Shown piece after piece: positions 10,351 to 17,966 of a stretch of DNA of 64,000 nt. Numbering within the stretch: the first letter of the stretch is position 1; each line of letters begins with the position of its first letter. A program made the translations under genes and the position numbers. This DNA comes from Candidatus Ichthyocystis hellenicum (GTDB lineage: Bacteria; Pseudomonadota; Gammaproteobacteria; Burkholderiales; 2013Ark19i): positions 420,768 through 484,767 of the forward strand of contig NZ_LN906597.1 in assembly GCF_001460935.1 (NCBI RefSeq), given 5' to 3'. The notes below the pieces were generated by a model. The model saw nothing but the letters and a program-made list of their open reading frames with translations, did no database searches and was not told where the DNA came from.

Positions 10351-10456
10351 CATTAATTATTAATGAATAATTGGTTATTATAAAACCTTAAATAAAAAAA
10401 TTAATTTTCAATTTTAGATGTGAGGTGTGTTTTTATCATATATTTTTTCTTTTATT

Positions 10457-10471
10457 TGAGACAATCTCTCA
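10457..10471. promoter_or_regulatory. Palindrome TGAGA-N5-TCTCA upstream of member B
   Basis: A perfect 5+5 palindrome with a 5-base centre, 46 bases before the chosen start of member B, inside the shared context TTATTTGAGA. The same palindrome with the same spacing lies upstream of member C at 12856-12870. It is a candidate operator or promoter element shared by array genes, which is inference. Confidence 0.4.
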
Positions 10472-10516
10472 GCCATTTATTTGTTTTTGCTAATGTTTAT
10501 TGAGGGGGTGGTTTTT

Positions 10517-12424
10517 GTGGCTAATATTCGAGAGAGTTATCAGTATGTTGATGATAGCGACTGCTTAGAGGGTGGTGATTTTGCTGAAGCTCTTTGTCTG
10601 GGGGCGAGGAGGCTGAGCTATTTTTCTAGTTATAGTCCTATTGGTAGAGGAGCGCTAAGCCAGGCATCCACTTTTACTCCTAGATTGTCAGACATAACAG
10701 GTGTTGTTGGTGAAGAATATGAGCATTCCAGTCTTGATGAAATTATAGAACATAACGTTACTTCTCATTTTGAGAGAGGTAATTTTGGTTCCTTAGTAAA
10801 GGATTTGGTAAAGGGGGTTTTCCTTAAGTTTATTGGTGTAAATATATGCGAGCATGAGTATAAGCAGTTTATTTCGTTATCTAGTTCTAGTGCAGGGAGA
10901 GATTTTATACTTGACAGGGTGATAGGAACTGGCGGGGAGGCAGGATTACTTGCCCGTGAAGAAATTGTGGACCTAGTTCTTAGGGTGGCGGTTAATGTTG
11001 TGGTAGGGGTAGATCTGGGTTGTGATTTTTTATTAAGTGCATCAAGGGCAATCGTACAATATTTTATGTCTTGCTTGGGAATTAGCGCCGTTAAGGTAAC
11101 TCGTGTATTTTTAAAAGCTAAGATGTCCGTAGGAGATGTCTCTGGTTTTTATGTCGGAGAAAAGGGTTGGAACGTCTCTGATTTTTTGGCTAGTCTTTCA
11201 AGGTTGAGGGCAGGAGATAGAGAGACATCTGGTGCTGCTTCAGAACTTGTAGTTGGCTTGTTGGCGGGACTTTTTTCTCTGGTAAAAGGGGTGGCTGGCA
11301 CAGATGTTTGTTATTGTGATAATAGATATTTTGAGGATATTTCATTTAGATCTTCTCTTAATCCTGCTCATGTAGTTATGCTACTGGAGAAAATAGTATC
11401 TTTACTTATTTTGTTTCCAGAGGTGCTGCATCCAAAGTTTGTGTGGCGAGGTGGTATCGATAGGAAGGCGTTTTGTTCTTGGTTTACTCCTGAGTGTTCA
11501 GTGAAAACTCAGGCTCAGTTTCCATTATTCGATAAAAAGGGATTATTTTCTGGCATAGTGTGTGCAAGTGGAAAACATGAAAAGTTATCGCTGAGTGAGA
11601 GAATAGAGAGCACCCTTGCTTGTTATTTTGAGAAAGATCTTTTTGGTTGCTTGGTGAGAAAACTCATAAAAGATGTTTCGGTTAAGTTTACTAGTTGTAA
11701 TATGTGTGAATGGGAGTATAAACGTGTCAGTATATTATCTGGGGAGAGGCATGATTTTGGCCCTGAAATGTGTTGTGTAATAAGATGTCCTGACCAAGAA
11801 AGAGTCGTGGATACTGTTCTTCGGGTGGCTGTTAATATCATGGTAGGGGTTGAATCAGGTTGTGATTTTTTATTAAATGCATCAAGGGCAGTTAAGAGAC
11901 ATTTTGTCTCTAATTTGGGAGTTAGCGTTGGTGAAGTGGGCCGCATACTGTTAGAAAGCGGGATTAATAAGAGAGATGCTTCAGGTTCTTCTGAATTAGC
12001 GCTGGATCGTCGTGTTTCAGAACTTTTAATTCGTTTGTCAGGGAGGGTAACGGCATCATCTCTGGAAGATCTTAAGAACGATTCTTCAGAGCTTTTGGTT
12101 CGCTTGTCAAGGCTGAGAGTAGGAGCTAGGGAGTCGATGGGTGTTGCCTCAGAGCTTGTGTCTTTTTTCTTGGGTGATGTTGCTTCTCTGGTAAAAGACT
12201 TTGCTGGCACCGATGTTTGTTCATTTAACAATAGGTATTTTAAGGATGTTTTATTTAGGGCCTCTCTTGATCCTGTTCGTGTATCTAAATTTCTGTACAG
12301 AATTTTATTATTGCTTGTTTTATTCCCAGAGGCTCTACATCCAAGATTTGTGTGGAGAGTGAAGCTCGCCCCAGAATTTTTTAATTCCTGGTTTACTCTG
12401 GAGGGGCGGTGTCCAGTGAGGTGA
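10517..12424 (+). CDS. Array family member B, two fused cores
   Basis: A 635-residue protein with two complete copies of the family core. The start is GTG at 10517, preceded by GAGGGGG at 10503; the N-terminus VANIRESYQYVDDSD aligns with member G. Core 1 covers about residues 73-340 (NICEHEYKQ, ILRVAVN-like VLRVAVNVVVGVD, AGTDVCYCDNRYFEDI, LILFPEVLHPKF, FTPECSVK). A linker of about 30 residues leads to core 2 at 370-635 (NMCEWEYKR, VLRVAVNIMVGVE, AGTDVCSFNNRYFKDV, LVLFPEALHPRFVW, FTLEGRCPVR). Core 2 also holds an internal SELLxRLS repeat. It looks like an in-frame fusion of neighbouring members. Function unknown. Confidence 0.85.
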   Translation: MANIRESYQYVDDSDCLEGGDFAEALCLGARRLSYFSSYSPIGRGALSQASTFTPRLSDITGVVGEEYEHSSLDEIIEHNVTSHFERGNFGSLVKDLVKGVFLKFIGVNICEHEYKQFISLSSSSAGRDFILDRVIGTGGEAGLLAREEIVDLVLRVAVNVVVGVDLGCDFLLSASRAIVQYFMSCLGISAVKVTRVFLKAKMSVGDVSGFYVGEKGWNVSDFLASLSRLRAGDRETSGAASELVVGLLAGLFSLVKGVAGTDVCYCDNRYFEDISFRSSLNPAHVVMLLEKIVSLLILFPEVLHPKFVWRGGIDRKAFCSWFTPECSVKTQAQFPLFDKKGLFSGIVCASGKHEKLSLSERIESTLACYFEKDLFGCLVRKLIKDVSVKFTSCNMCEWEYKRVSILSGERHDFGPEMCCVIRCPDQERVVDTVLRVAVNIMVGVESGCDFLLNASRAVKRHFVSNLGVSVGEVGRILLESGINKRDASGSSELALDRRVSELLIRLSGRVTASSLEDLKNDSSELLVRLSRLRVGARESMGVASELVSFFLGDVASLVKDFAGTDVCSFNNRYFKDVLFRASLDPVRVSKFLYRILLLLVLFPEALHPRFVWRVKLAPEFFNSWFTLEGRCPVR

Positions 12425-12666
12425 TAGTAGAGGTCGCCCTGCTCTTGTTTAAAATTGACGCCCAAGTTCTGTGTTACAGAAAGAAGAGTCCTTCGTTTCA
12501 TTGGCTATACCTGCCAACTGATTCTCTAGAAAGAGTTCCGTTAAGGCAAGCAAGGGATTTCCTGGGGCTTGTTATCATTGGAGCGATGTTGTTTTTCCGA
12601 TATATGACTAAGGCCCGCCACCTGTCTTCAAATTTCTCGCAAGGATCGGTACCAATAAGATTATCT

Positions 12667-12703
12667 GCCCGCGGTTTGTTCACACAAGCGCGGGCTTTAT
12701 TTC
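12667..12703 (+). terminator. Strong factor-independent terminator
   Basis: GCCCGCG pairs perfectly with CGCGGGC at 12689-12695, and an inner TTGT/ACAA pairing extends the stem. TTTATTT follows directly. It lies 240 bases after the stop of member B and probably ends its transcript. The hairpin also reads well on the opposite strand, but the T-tract favours plus. Confidence 0.7.
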
Positions 12704-12855
12704 ATGCCATCATTTGACATATTTTTGTAGTGCGTCACAAGCATTTTCTCCTACTGTAGCCGCATATATTGATTTGATTCGCCACGAAACTGATTAAACA
12801 CAAATTAGATTTCCAGCTTGATGTGGTTTTTTTAACATGTAGTTTTTTGTTTATT

Positions 12856-12870
12856 TGAGATAGTTTCTCA
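12856..12870. promoter_or_regulatory. Palindrome TGAGA-N5-TCTCA upstream of member C
   Basis: Identical half-sites and centre length to 10457-10471, again preceded by TTATT. It is 75 bases before the start of member C. A degenerate version (TGAGA-N5-TTGAT, about 16198) lies upstream of member E. A common regulatory site is plausible but unproven. Confidence 0.4.
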
Positions 12871-12944
12871 ATTTAAGTCAGAAGGTAGTCTGAGCTCTAG
12901 TGTCTCTGCTTATATTTTATTGCTGCAATTGAAATAGGAAAATT

Positions 12945-14039
12945 ATGTCAAATGTTCAAGAACTTTGTCATGGAGATGATGATACATCTATGGAAGTGTA
13001 TGATTGTTCCGAGGATGTTTTTCAGGAAGAGGGGGGGGGGTTACTCTCCAGCAGAAGTGGCAATGAAATCGATGGTCAGATTCTATTGTCATGTTGTAGC
13101 GAATTGTCCGGAGTAGGAGAGGGTGCTGTTGGTATTACAGGAGATAGTGCCCTGAAAGAAAATGAAGATCTTGTCGATATTTGTTGTGCGGGCAGTTCAA
13201 ATAGTTTTGTTTCTGAACTAGAACTCGAGTCTGTTATGGAGGGTGTTGTTTGTAGTTACGGGAGGAATGATGAGTTTTGTTCCGTACTGAAAAGTTTGAT
13301 AATGATAGTTTTTGATAATTTTCTCTGCCATAATGTGTGCGATTGTAAGCATAAACAGAAAAAATTATTCTTATTGTCCCGGCTGGAAAGTGATGTCGGT
13401 ATTTATCGAAATCCTAGTCTAAAAGAGATTTCAGACCTTGTTCTTGGTGTGGCTGTGGCTATTGTTATGGGGGTGGAGGAAGGTTGGGATCTTCTACTAA
13501 TGTCGTCTGATGGAATTAAAAGGTATCTTTTATCACATTTGGGTCTGGATAGTAAAAGTCTGACTTGTGCGTTGTTGGAGAGTGAGCTGGGATTTTTCGT
13601 CTACTCTGAAGAAAGTTTAAGAAAGGGGATTGTATCTACAGTTGTTAGTTTGTTAAGGGATGTGTCTGTTAAGTGTTGTTATCTAAGGAACAATCGGTTT
13701 TGTGATGATATTAGATATAGGTCTTCTCTTAATTTTTGGAATGTCGGTATTTTTTTGAGAAAAGTTATTGTATTACTTGTTCTGTTTCCAGAGAGCCTGC
13801 GTCCTGAAATTATTCATAATAAAGAATTGAGCGAGGAAAATTTTGATGAGTTTTTTCCTCCAGAAGGACGTAGAAGTTTGGAGTCCAGTGCGAGAGGGCT
13901 TTATAATTCTGATGAAAATGTTTTTGACGATTATATGTCATTCATTGCAAAGCGTGAGGTTAGTTATAGTGAAGATGAGGATGAAGCTCCAGAGTTGCCA
14001 GAGCCTTCTCCTCCGTGGAAAAAGCGTCGCGTGGAGTAG
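12945..14039 (+). CDS. Array family member C, unknown function
   Basis: A 364-residue protein starting MSNVQEL after an AGGAAAA site. The acidic N-terminal part (1-90) contains CSEDVFQEE followed by three glycines encoded by a 10-G tract. The core (about 94-310) includes VVCSYGRNDEFCSVLK, EISDLVLGVAVAIVMGVEEG, LRNNRFCDDIRYRSSL, LLVLFPESLRP and ENFDEFFPPEGRRS. An extra tail follows with SDENVFDDYMSF, a run of acidic residues, and a final proline-rich, basic end containing KKRR at 359-362. It is closest to member D, with a shared LVDICC segment, shared core start and shared tail motif. No signal peptide. Confidence 0.85.
   Translation: MSNVQELCHGDDDTSMEVYDCSEDVFQEEGGGLLSSRSGNEIDGQILLSCCSELSGVGEGAVGITGDSALKENEDLVDICCAGSSNSFVSELELESVMEGVVCSYGRNDEFCSVLKSLIMIVFDNFLCHNVCDCKHKQKKLFLLSRLESDVGIYRNPSLKEISDLVLGVAVAIVMGVEEGWDLLLMSSDGIKRYLLSHLGLDSKSLTCALLESELGFFVYSEESLRKGIVSTVVSLLRDVSVKCCYLRNNRFCDDIRYRSSLNFWNVGIFLRKVIVLLVLFPESLRPEIIHNKELSEENFDEFFPPEGRRSLESSARGLYNSDENVFDDYMSFIAKREVSYSEDEDEAPELPEPSPPWKKRRVE
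13031..13040 (+). repeat. Homopolymeric tract of ten G inside member C
   Basis: Ten consecutive G spanning codons 29-32. Loss of one G would run into a TAG about 29 codons on, and gain of one G into a TGA about 12 codons on, so slippage would switch the gene off. The position near the start of the gene is typical of contingency loci. Confidence 0.75.
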
Positions 14040-14512
14040 TCTTCAAGGAACTCGGGGTCTTGCGTAGACCTGTTTGGGGGAGCGCAGGAGGGATGGCTCC
14101 TCCGTTCCTGTTTTTGCTTTAATTGCTTTGCATTTTGAGTTGCATGAATTATGTCGACATGTTGCTGATAGCGATCAGTTGGTAGATTGCTTTCTTATTC
14201 TTCTGTCTCTGGAATCGAAATAGCCATGAACTGGTTATTTCTTCTACTCTCTTCTACTATTTGTTTACATAAAAAGAATAAGGATCAATGTCTGTTTTAT
14301 GCAGGGGCTGTATTTTACTTGTTAAGATAAGATCGACGTATTTCTTAATTTAATGCTATCCTAATACCTGTCCCGTCAAATTAAATTCTCGGCTTAATCT
14401 ATTTAACAAGTGATTGAGTATCTATCTTATTGTGTTTTTGCTCAACTTAAGGGTGAAGATTCGCTGTCTGATTTTTTTGCTTTGTATAGTTTATAGTTAT
14501 TGGGAGGAGATC
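14040..14512. other. Spacer between members C and D
   Basis: 473 bases without a gene. Just after the member C stop, CAGGA and TCCTG (about 14085-14112) can pair ahead of TTTTTG, a possible weak terminator. A small CTGAT-agcg-ATCAG hairpin lies near 14167. The remainder is AT-rich and presumably holds the promoter of member D. Confidence 0.4.
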
Positions 14513-15640
14513 ATGGATCGTGTTCGTGGGAGCCGTGAGTGTGTTGATGATGATGGTTCGTTAATGGATGCACTTGGGTATACTGGAGATCTTTTTCAGG
14601 AAGAGGTTGGTGATTCAGACGATTTCATTAGTTTTAGCAGCAATGAAAGTGATGACCAAAGTACTGTATTTGATTGTAACGATTTATTTGGAATGGAGAG
14701 AAGAATAGAACGTGCTACAGAAATAACAGGGGCTTGTGCTCAGAAAGAAAAAGGAGGTTTGGTTGACATTTGTTGCGAAAGCAGACCAAATAAACCAATA
14801 TCTGAACAGGAGCAGGAGTATGTTATGGAAGGAGTTGTCTGTAGTTATGGGAAGAATGATGAATTTTGTTCCGCACTGAAGAATTTAATAATGACAGTTT
14901 TTGGTAAATTCACTGACCATAATATATGTGAAGATAAATATAAACAGAAAAGTTTATTCTCATCTGGATTGGAGAGTATTGTTGATGGTGATGAAGTTCC
15001 CTGCCTAAAAGAGATTGAAGATATTGTTCTTCGCGTTGCTGTAACTAGTATTATGGAGGCAGATGAGGGTCGCGATTTTTTATTAAAAGCGTCTAGCAGA
15101 GTAAAAAAATATCTTGTGTCACATTTAGGTCTTGGTGGGGTAGGGTTTGATGGTAAAAGCTTAACTTGTATTTTGTTGGAGAGTGAATTGGGCTTTTTTG
15201 TTTGCTCAGAAGAAAGTCTAAAGAAGGGAATTGCATCTACGGCAGTTAGCTTGCTAAAGGATGTGTCTGCTAAATGCCGCTATTTCAGGAGTAATCGGTA
15301 TTGCTATGATGTTCAAGCTAGATCTTCTCTTAGTCCCTGGGCTATTGGTATTTTCTTGAGAAAAATTATTGTATTGCTAGCTTTGTTCCCAGAGGCTTTG
15401 CGCCCAGTAATTATTAATAATAATCTATTGAGTGAAGAAAATTTTTATGAATTTTTTCCTCCGGAAGGACATGGAGATCCAGAAGCCCACGTTATAGACA
15501 TTTGTGATTCTGATGAAGATGTTTTTGACGATTACTTGTCATTTTGGGAAGAGGCGGGTAGTAGTTGTGATGAAAGTGATGATGACGATTTGGAGCTGGA
15601 GGAAATTTTTCCTACTCAGGGTCACGGCTTTTGGGAATAG
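14513..15640 (+). CDS. Array family member D, unknown function
   Basis: A 375-residue protein. The ATG at 14513 follows GGGAGGAGA, whereas an upstream in-frame start at 14414 has no ribosome binding site and adds a hydrophobic stretch found in no paralogue. The core runs from about 100 to 315: VVCSYGKNDEFCSALK, FTDHNICEDKYKQ, IVLRVAVTSIMEADEG, FRSNRYCYDVQARSSL, LLALFPEALRP and ENFYEFFPPEGHG. A 50-residue acidic tail follows with ICDSDEDVFDDYLSF. It is the closest paralogue of member C over its whole length, including the N-terminal LFQEE and LVDICC segments, so the pair arose by recent duplication. The tails diverge at the very end. Confidence 0.85.
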   Translation: MDRVRGSRECVDDDGSLMDALGYTGDLFQEEVGDSDDFISFSSNESDDQSTVFDCNDLFGMERRIERATEITGACAQKEKGGLVDICCESRPNKPISEQEQEYVMEGVVCSYGKNDEFCSALKNLIMTVFGKFTDHNICEDKYKQKSLFSSGLESIVDGDEVPCLKEIEDIVLRVAVTSIMEADEGRDFLLKASSRVKKYLVSHLGLGGVGFDGKSLTCILLESELGFFVCSEESLKKGIASTAVSLLKDVSAKCRYFRSNRYCYDVQARSSLSPWAIGIFLRKIIVLLALFPEALRPVIINNNLLSEENFYEFFPPEGHGDPEAHVIDICDSDEDVFDDYLSFWEEAGSSCDESDDDDLELEEIFPTQGHGFWE

Positions 15641-16267
15641 AAGAAAAGTGGGTTTGGTTATTTTTGATCATCTTGGTGTTATTTGTGTTTTTGCATCTGT
15701 GGCGGGTAGAGTTTATTTTTTGCTAGGATTTGATTAGTAGCAGGTAGGGATTTTTTTATTGTGATTGCAGGAGGCAGATTTTATCTGCGTTCCTAATCTT
15801 TGTGTCCAGACAATAATATTGCTATGGGGTGATTTGGAGTTTGTGAGAAAATTTGCAGAGGTTGCTTCCTCTTGCAGTAAGGGTTTGAGAAATAGCTTTG
15901 CTAATGTCTGAGTGTTTTGCCAAACATGCATTTATAATATGAAGGCATTGCTTTTTCATGGCCAAGATAACTTTACCATTAGTTGTAGGTGTGATTCAGT
16001 GTTGTGTTTATTACAAGATTAATATGCATAAGGTTATATAACAACATTTATTCGATATAGAGGTAAATGTTTTTATCTTGTTGCGGGGAGGGTAAGTGTT
16101 GGTTTAATATTTTTCCAAAGCAAACTTTGATGGGTCAGTTTCACGTTTGTTTATAGGTTGCTCTGATGTGCTTTTAATGGTTAAGTCATCTTTTCTTGAG
16201 ATATGTTTGATTAAACCGAATGAAGATGGAAACAACTATGTTTTCTTCCTATTTGTAGGAGATGGTT
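15641..16267. other. Spacer between members D and E
   Basis: About 630 bases without a recognised gene. It contains a strong hairpin at 15769-15794. A short frame near 15835-15912 (LEFVRKFAEVASSC) looks protein-like and has a faint similarity to the family's LVKxFAGTDVC region, but this is too weak to call. AT-rich sequence precedes member E. Confidence 0.4.
15769..15794. other. Hairpin in the D-E spacer
   Basis: AGGA-g-GCAGAT, a three-base TTT loop, then ATCTGC-gt-TCCT. The inner six pairs are perfect and four outer pairs follow a small bulge. T-rich sequence lies upstream on the plus strand (15751-15759), so on the minus strand an A-rich run follows. A plus-strand terminator is not obvious. 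Confidence 0.35.
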
Positions 16268-17359
16268 ATGTCTAGTGTTCAAATGTATTACGTGTTCAAT
16301 GGCAGTTCATTAACTGAACGAGAGGCAAAAGGTGCAAATAGTTCTGGCAGTGCTATTCGTCAGGAAGAAACTGAAGTTGAGGGCGGTTTTTCTAATTTCA
16401 GTGCCAATGTGCAGGGGGGGCAGGGCATAGGGTTTTCTTCTTGTGGGGAAGTGTTACCTGTGATGGCGGATGAATGGGATTTGCTTGTTTCCAGTGATCC
16501 AGTATCCGAATCTGGGGGGGTTGCATCTGACCCAGAACAAAAAGACGAAGCAGAAAGTGACTGGGAATGTTTGTCTCTGACAGATGAGTCTTTTTCCAGC
16601 GAACTAGCGACTGAATCTTGTGTGGTTATATCTAACCCAGAACAAAAAGACGAGGCAGAAAGTGACTGGGAATGTCTATCTTTGACAGATGAATCTTTGC
16701 CCAATGTAGATAAAGATGCCCATGGTATAGACAGTATGGTTGATAAATATGGTGTTGTTTCCTCCATGGAGGAGTTAATAAAAGCCATCTCAATAAAATT
16801 TACCAGTTGTGATATACGTGAGCATAAAAACAGAGAAACTGTTTTTTCTTTGCCTGCATTGAGAGGTGATGCTGAGATTAATGAAGAACCTACCCAGCAA
16901 GAAGTGGTAGAGGTTATTCTTGGTGTTGCATCTAATGTTGTTTTTGAGGTAAATGATGATTGCGATTTTTTACTAAAGGCATCTGACTTAGTTAAAAAAT
17001 ATTTTGTGTCAAGCTTGGGGATTAGCTCTAGAGAACTGACTCTTATTTTGCTTACTAGGGAGTTGGGTGCTCTGGTTTCTTCTGAAGAAGATATAAAGAG
17101 TATGAGGTCACATATGGTAATTAGTTTGTTAAGGGATGTGGCTGCGAACTGCTTTTATTTCAGAGACAGCCGGTATTATGATTATCTTCCCTCTAGAGCT
17201 TCTCTTGATCTTTGGTGTGCTGGTCTCTTCTTGAGAAAACTTACTGCTTTGCTTGTTTTCTTTCCAGAAGCCCTACATCCAAGGTTTGTGAGTTATGGGT
17301 TTAGTGAGCATTTTTTTGATGAATTTTTTACTCCGGAAGGACGTTGCAGCGTAAAATAG
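16268..17359 (+). CDS. Array family member E, unknown function
   Basis: A 363-residue protein starting MSSVQMYYVF at the second ATG (16268), six bases after AGGAG; the ATG at 16262 abuts that site. The N-terminal half is acidic and holds two copies of a Glu/Asp-rich segment repeating every 35 residues (at about 88 and 123). The core is about 155-363: FTSCDIREHKNRE, EVVEVILGVASNVVFEVNDDCDFLLKASDLVKKYF, YFRDSRYYDYLPSRASL, LLVFFPEALHPRFV and EHFFDEFFTPEGRCSVK. It ends exactly at the core with no tail. Two 7-G tracts (16416, 16514) lie in the variable half. Confidence 0.85.
   Translation: MSSVQMYYVFNGSSLTEREAKGANSSGSAIRQEETEVEGGFSNFSANVQGGQGIGFSSCGEVLPVMADEWDLLVSSDPVSESGGVASDPEQKDEAESDWECLSLTDESFSSELATESCVVISNPEQKDEAESDWECLSLTDESLPNVDKDAHGIDSMVDKYGVVSSMEELIKAISIKFTSCDIREHKNRETVFSLPALRGDAEINEEPTQQEVVEVILGVASNVVFEVNDDCDFLLKASDLVKKYFVSSLGISSRELTLILLTRELGALVSSEEDIKSMRSHMVISLLRDVAANCFYFRDSRYYDYLPSRASLDLWCAGLFLRKLTALLVFFPEALHPRFVSYGFSEHFFDEFFTPEGRCSVK
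16529..16696 (+). repeat. Direct repeat in member E (105-base period)
   Basis: Two 63-base blocks (16529-16591 and 16634-16696) encode nearly the same 21 residues, beginning DPEQKDEAESDWEC and NPEQKDEAESDWEC and ending LSLTDES. A less similar 42-base segment separates them. The near-identical bases mean a recent in-frame duplication. Confidence 0.85.
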
Positions 17360-17966
17360 AGACCGAGGTATGGTTGGTTATTTAGTTTATGTGTCACACA
17401 TATCGATGTGCTATATTTCTTGTATTGCGGATTATCTGAGTTCGTTTATCTTTGATTGAGTTTATTTGCGAATTTGTGCGAAGTCAGTAATAATTTGTTT
17501 CCTGTTAAGCGGTTCGGTTGGCGATTGGTTAAATGGAGGTAACAAAAATTAAGTTTAGTTGCTTCTTATGTGAGGTTTTTTGTGCGAATGTTATAGTTCC
17601 CGTCTTGATCTTCCGCGAGAGTAGTTGTTCCCCTGGGTAGTATTTCATAATAACGGTGCGGGTTGTTACTGGCATAGGTGTCGATGTTTTTCGCCCCCCA
17701 TCTTTATATAACTATCGTTTCAGTGTAATTCGATGTGAGAGCCTAAATAATGATGCTTCTTCCGGGTTTAATTGACAGTTATTTGTTCCGGGGCGGTTAT
17801 GCACATTACATGTGTGGGATGCCTTGTGACAGATCAACATTAAATCAACATATTTGGCGTGCTCTTTTTAATTTAAGGCACTTTCTCTTTCTGGGATACT
17901 CTCTGGGGTTAGTGAGGAGGAAGGCGTCATATCTCTTCATCCTTTTCGTTTGTTAAAGGGGGCGGC
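17360..17966. other. Spacer between members E and F
   Basis: About 600 bases with no recognised gene. A 68-codon frame at 17750-17956 ends just before the ribosome binding site of member F but has no recognisable homology and no good start site. I see nothing else. Confidence 0.4.

Larger units (their letters stand above)
9918..10516. other. Spacer between the decayed copy and member B
   Basis: About 600 bases without a gene. It contains a compact GC hairpin (CGCCC-acta-GGGCG, 10176-10189, no T-tract), the second copy of the flank repeat and, just before member B, an AT-rich region with a TGAGA-N5-TCTCA palindrome. I see no other recognisable remnants. Confidence 0.5.
12425..12944. other. 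Spacer between members B and C
   Basis: 520 bases without a convincing gene. It contains a strong terminator hairpin (12667-12703) and a shared palindrome (12856-12870) ahead of member C. Open frames on both strands across 12409-12717 resemble nothing I know. The segment 12440-12700 looks less T-rich than the other spacers and could be foreign or a remnant, but I cannot identify it. Confidence 0.45.

Noticed and set aside
11623-12501. Long minus-strand frame opposite member B
   Set aside because: It is the mirror of a G/T-rich coding sequence. The sense frame has paralogues and a ribosome binding site, and the antisense translation is Ser/Thr/Asn-rich without homology.
12409-12717. Open frames on both strands in the B-C spacer, considered as a transposase remnant
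   Set aside because: Neither translation shows a transposase motif (no DDE block, no terminal inverted repeats or target duplication seen), and a terminator lies within the region.
15835-15912. Possible family remnant (LEFVRKFAEVASSC) in the D-E spacer
   Set aside because: The similarity to LVKDFAGTDVC is only a few residues and no flanking core motifs align, unlike the clear remnant at 9692.
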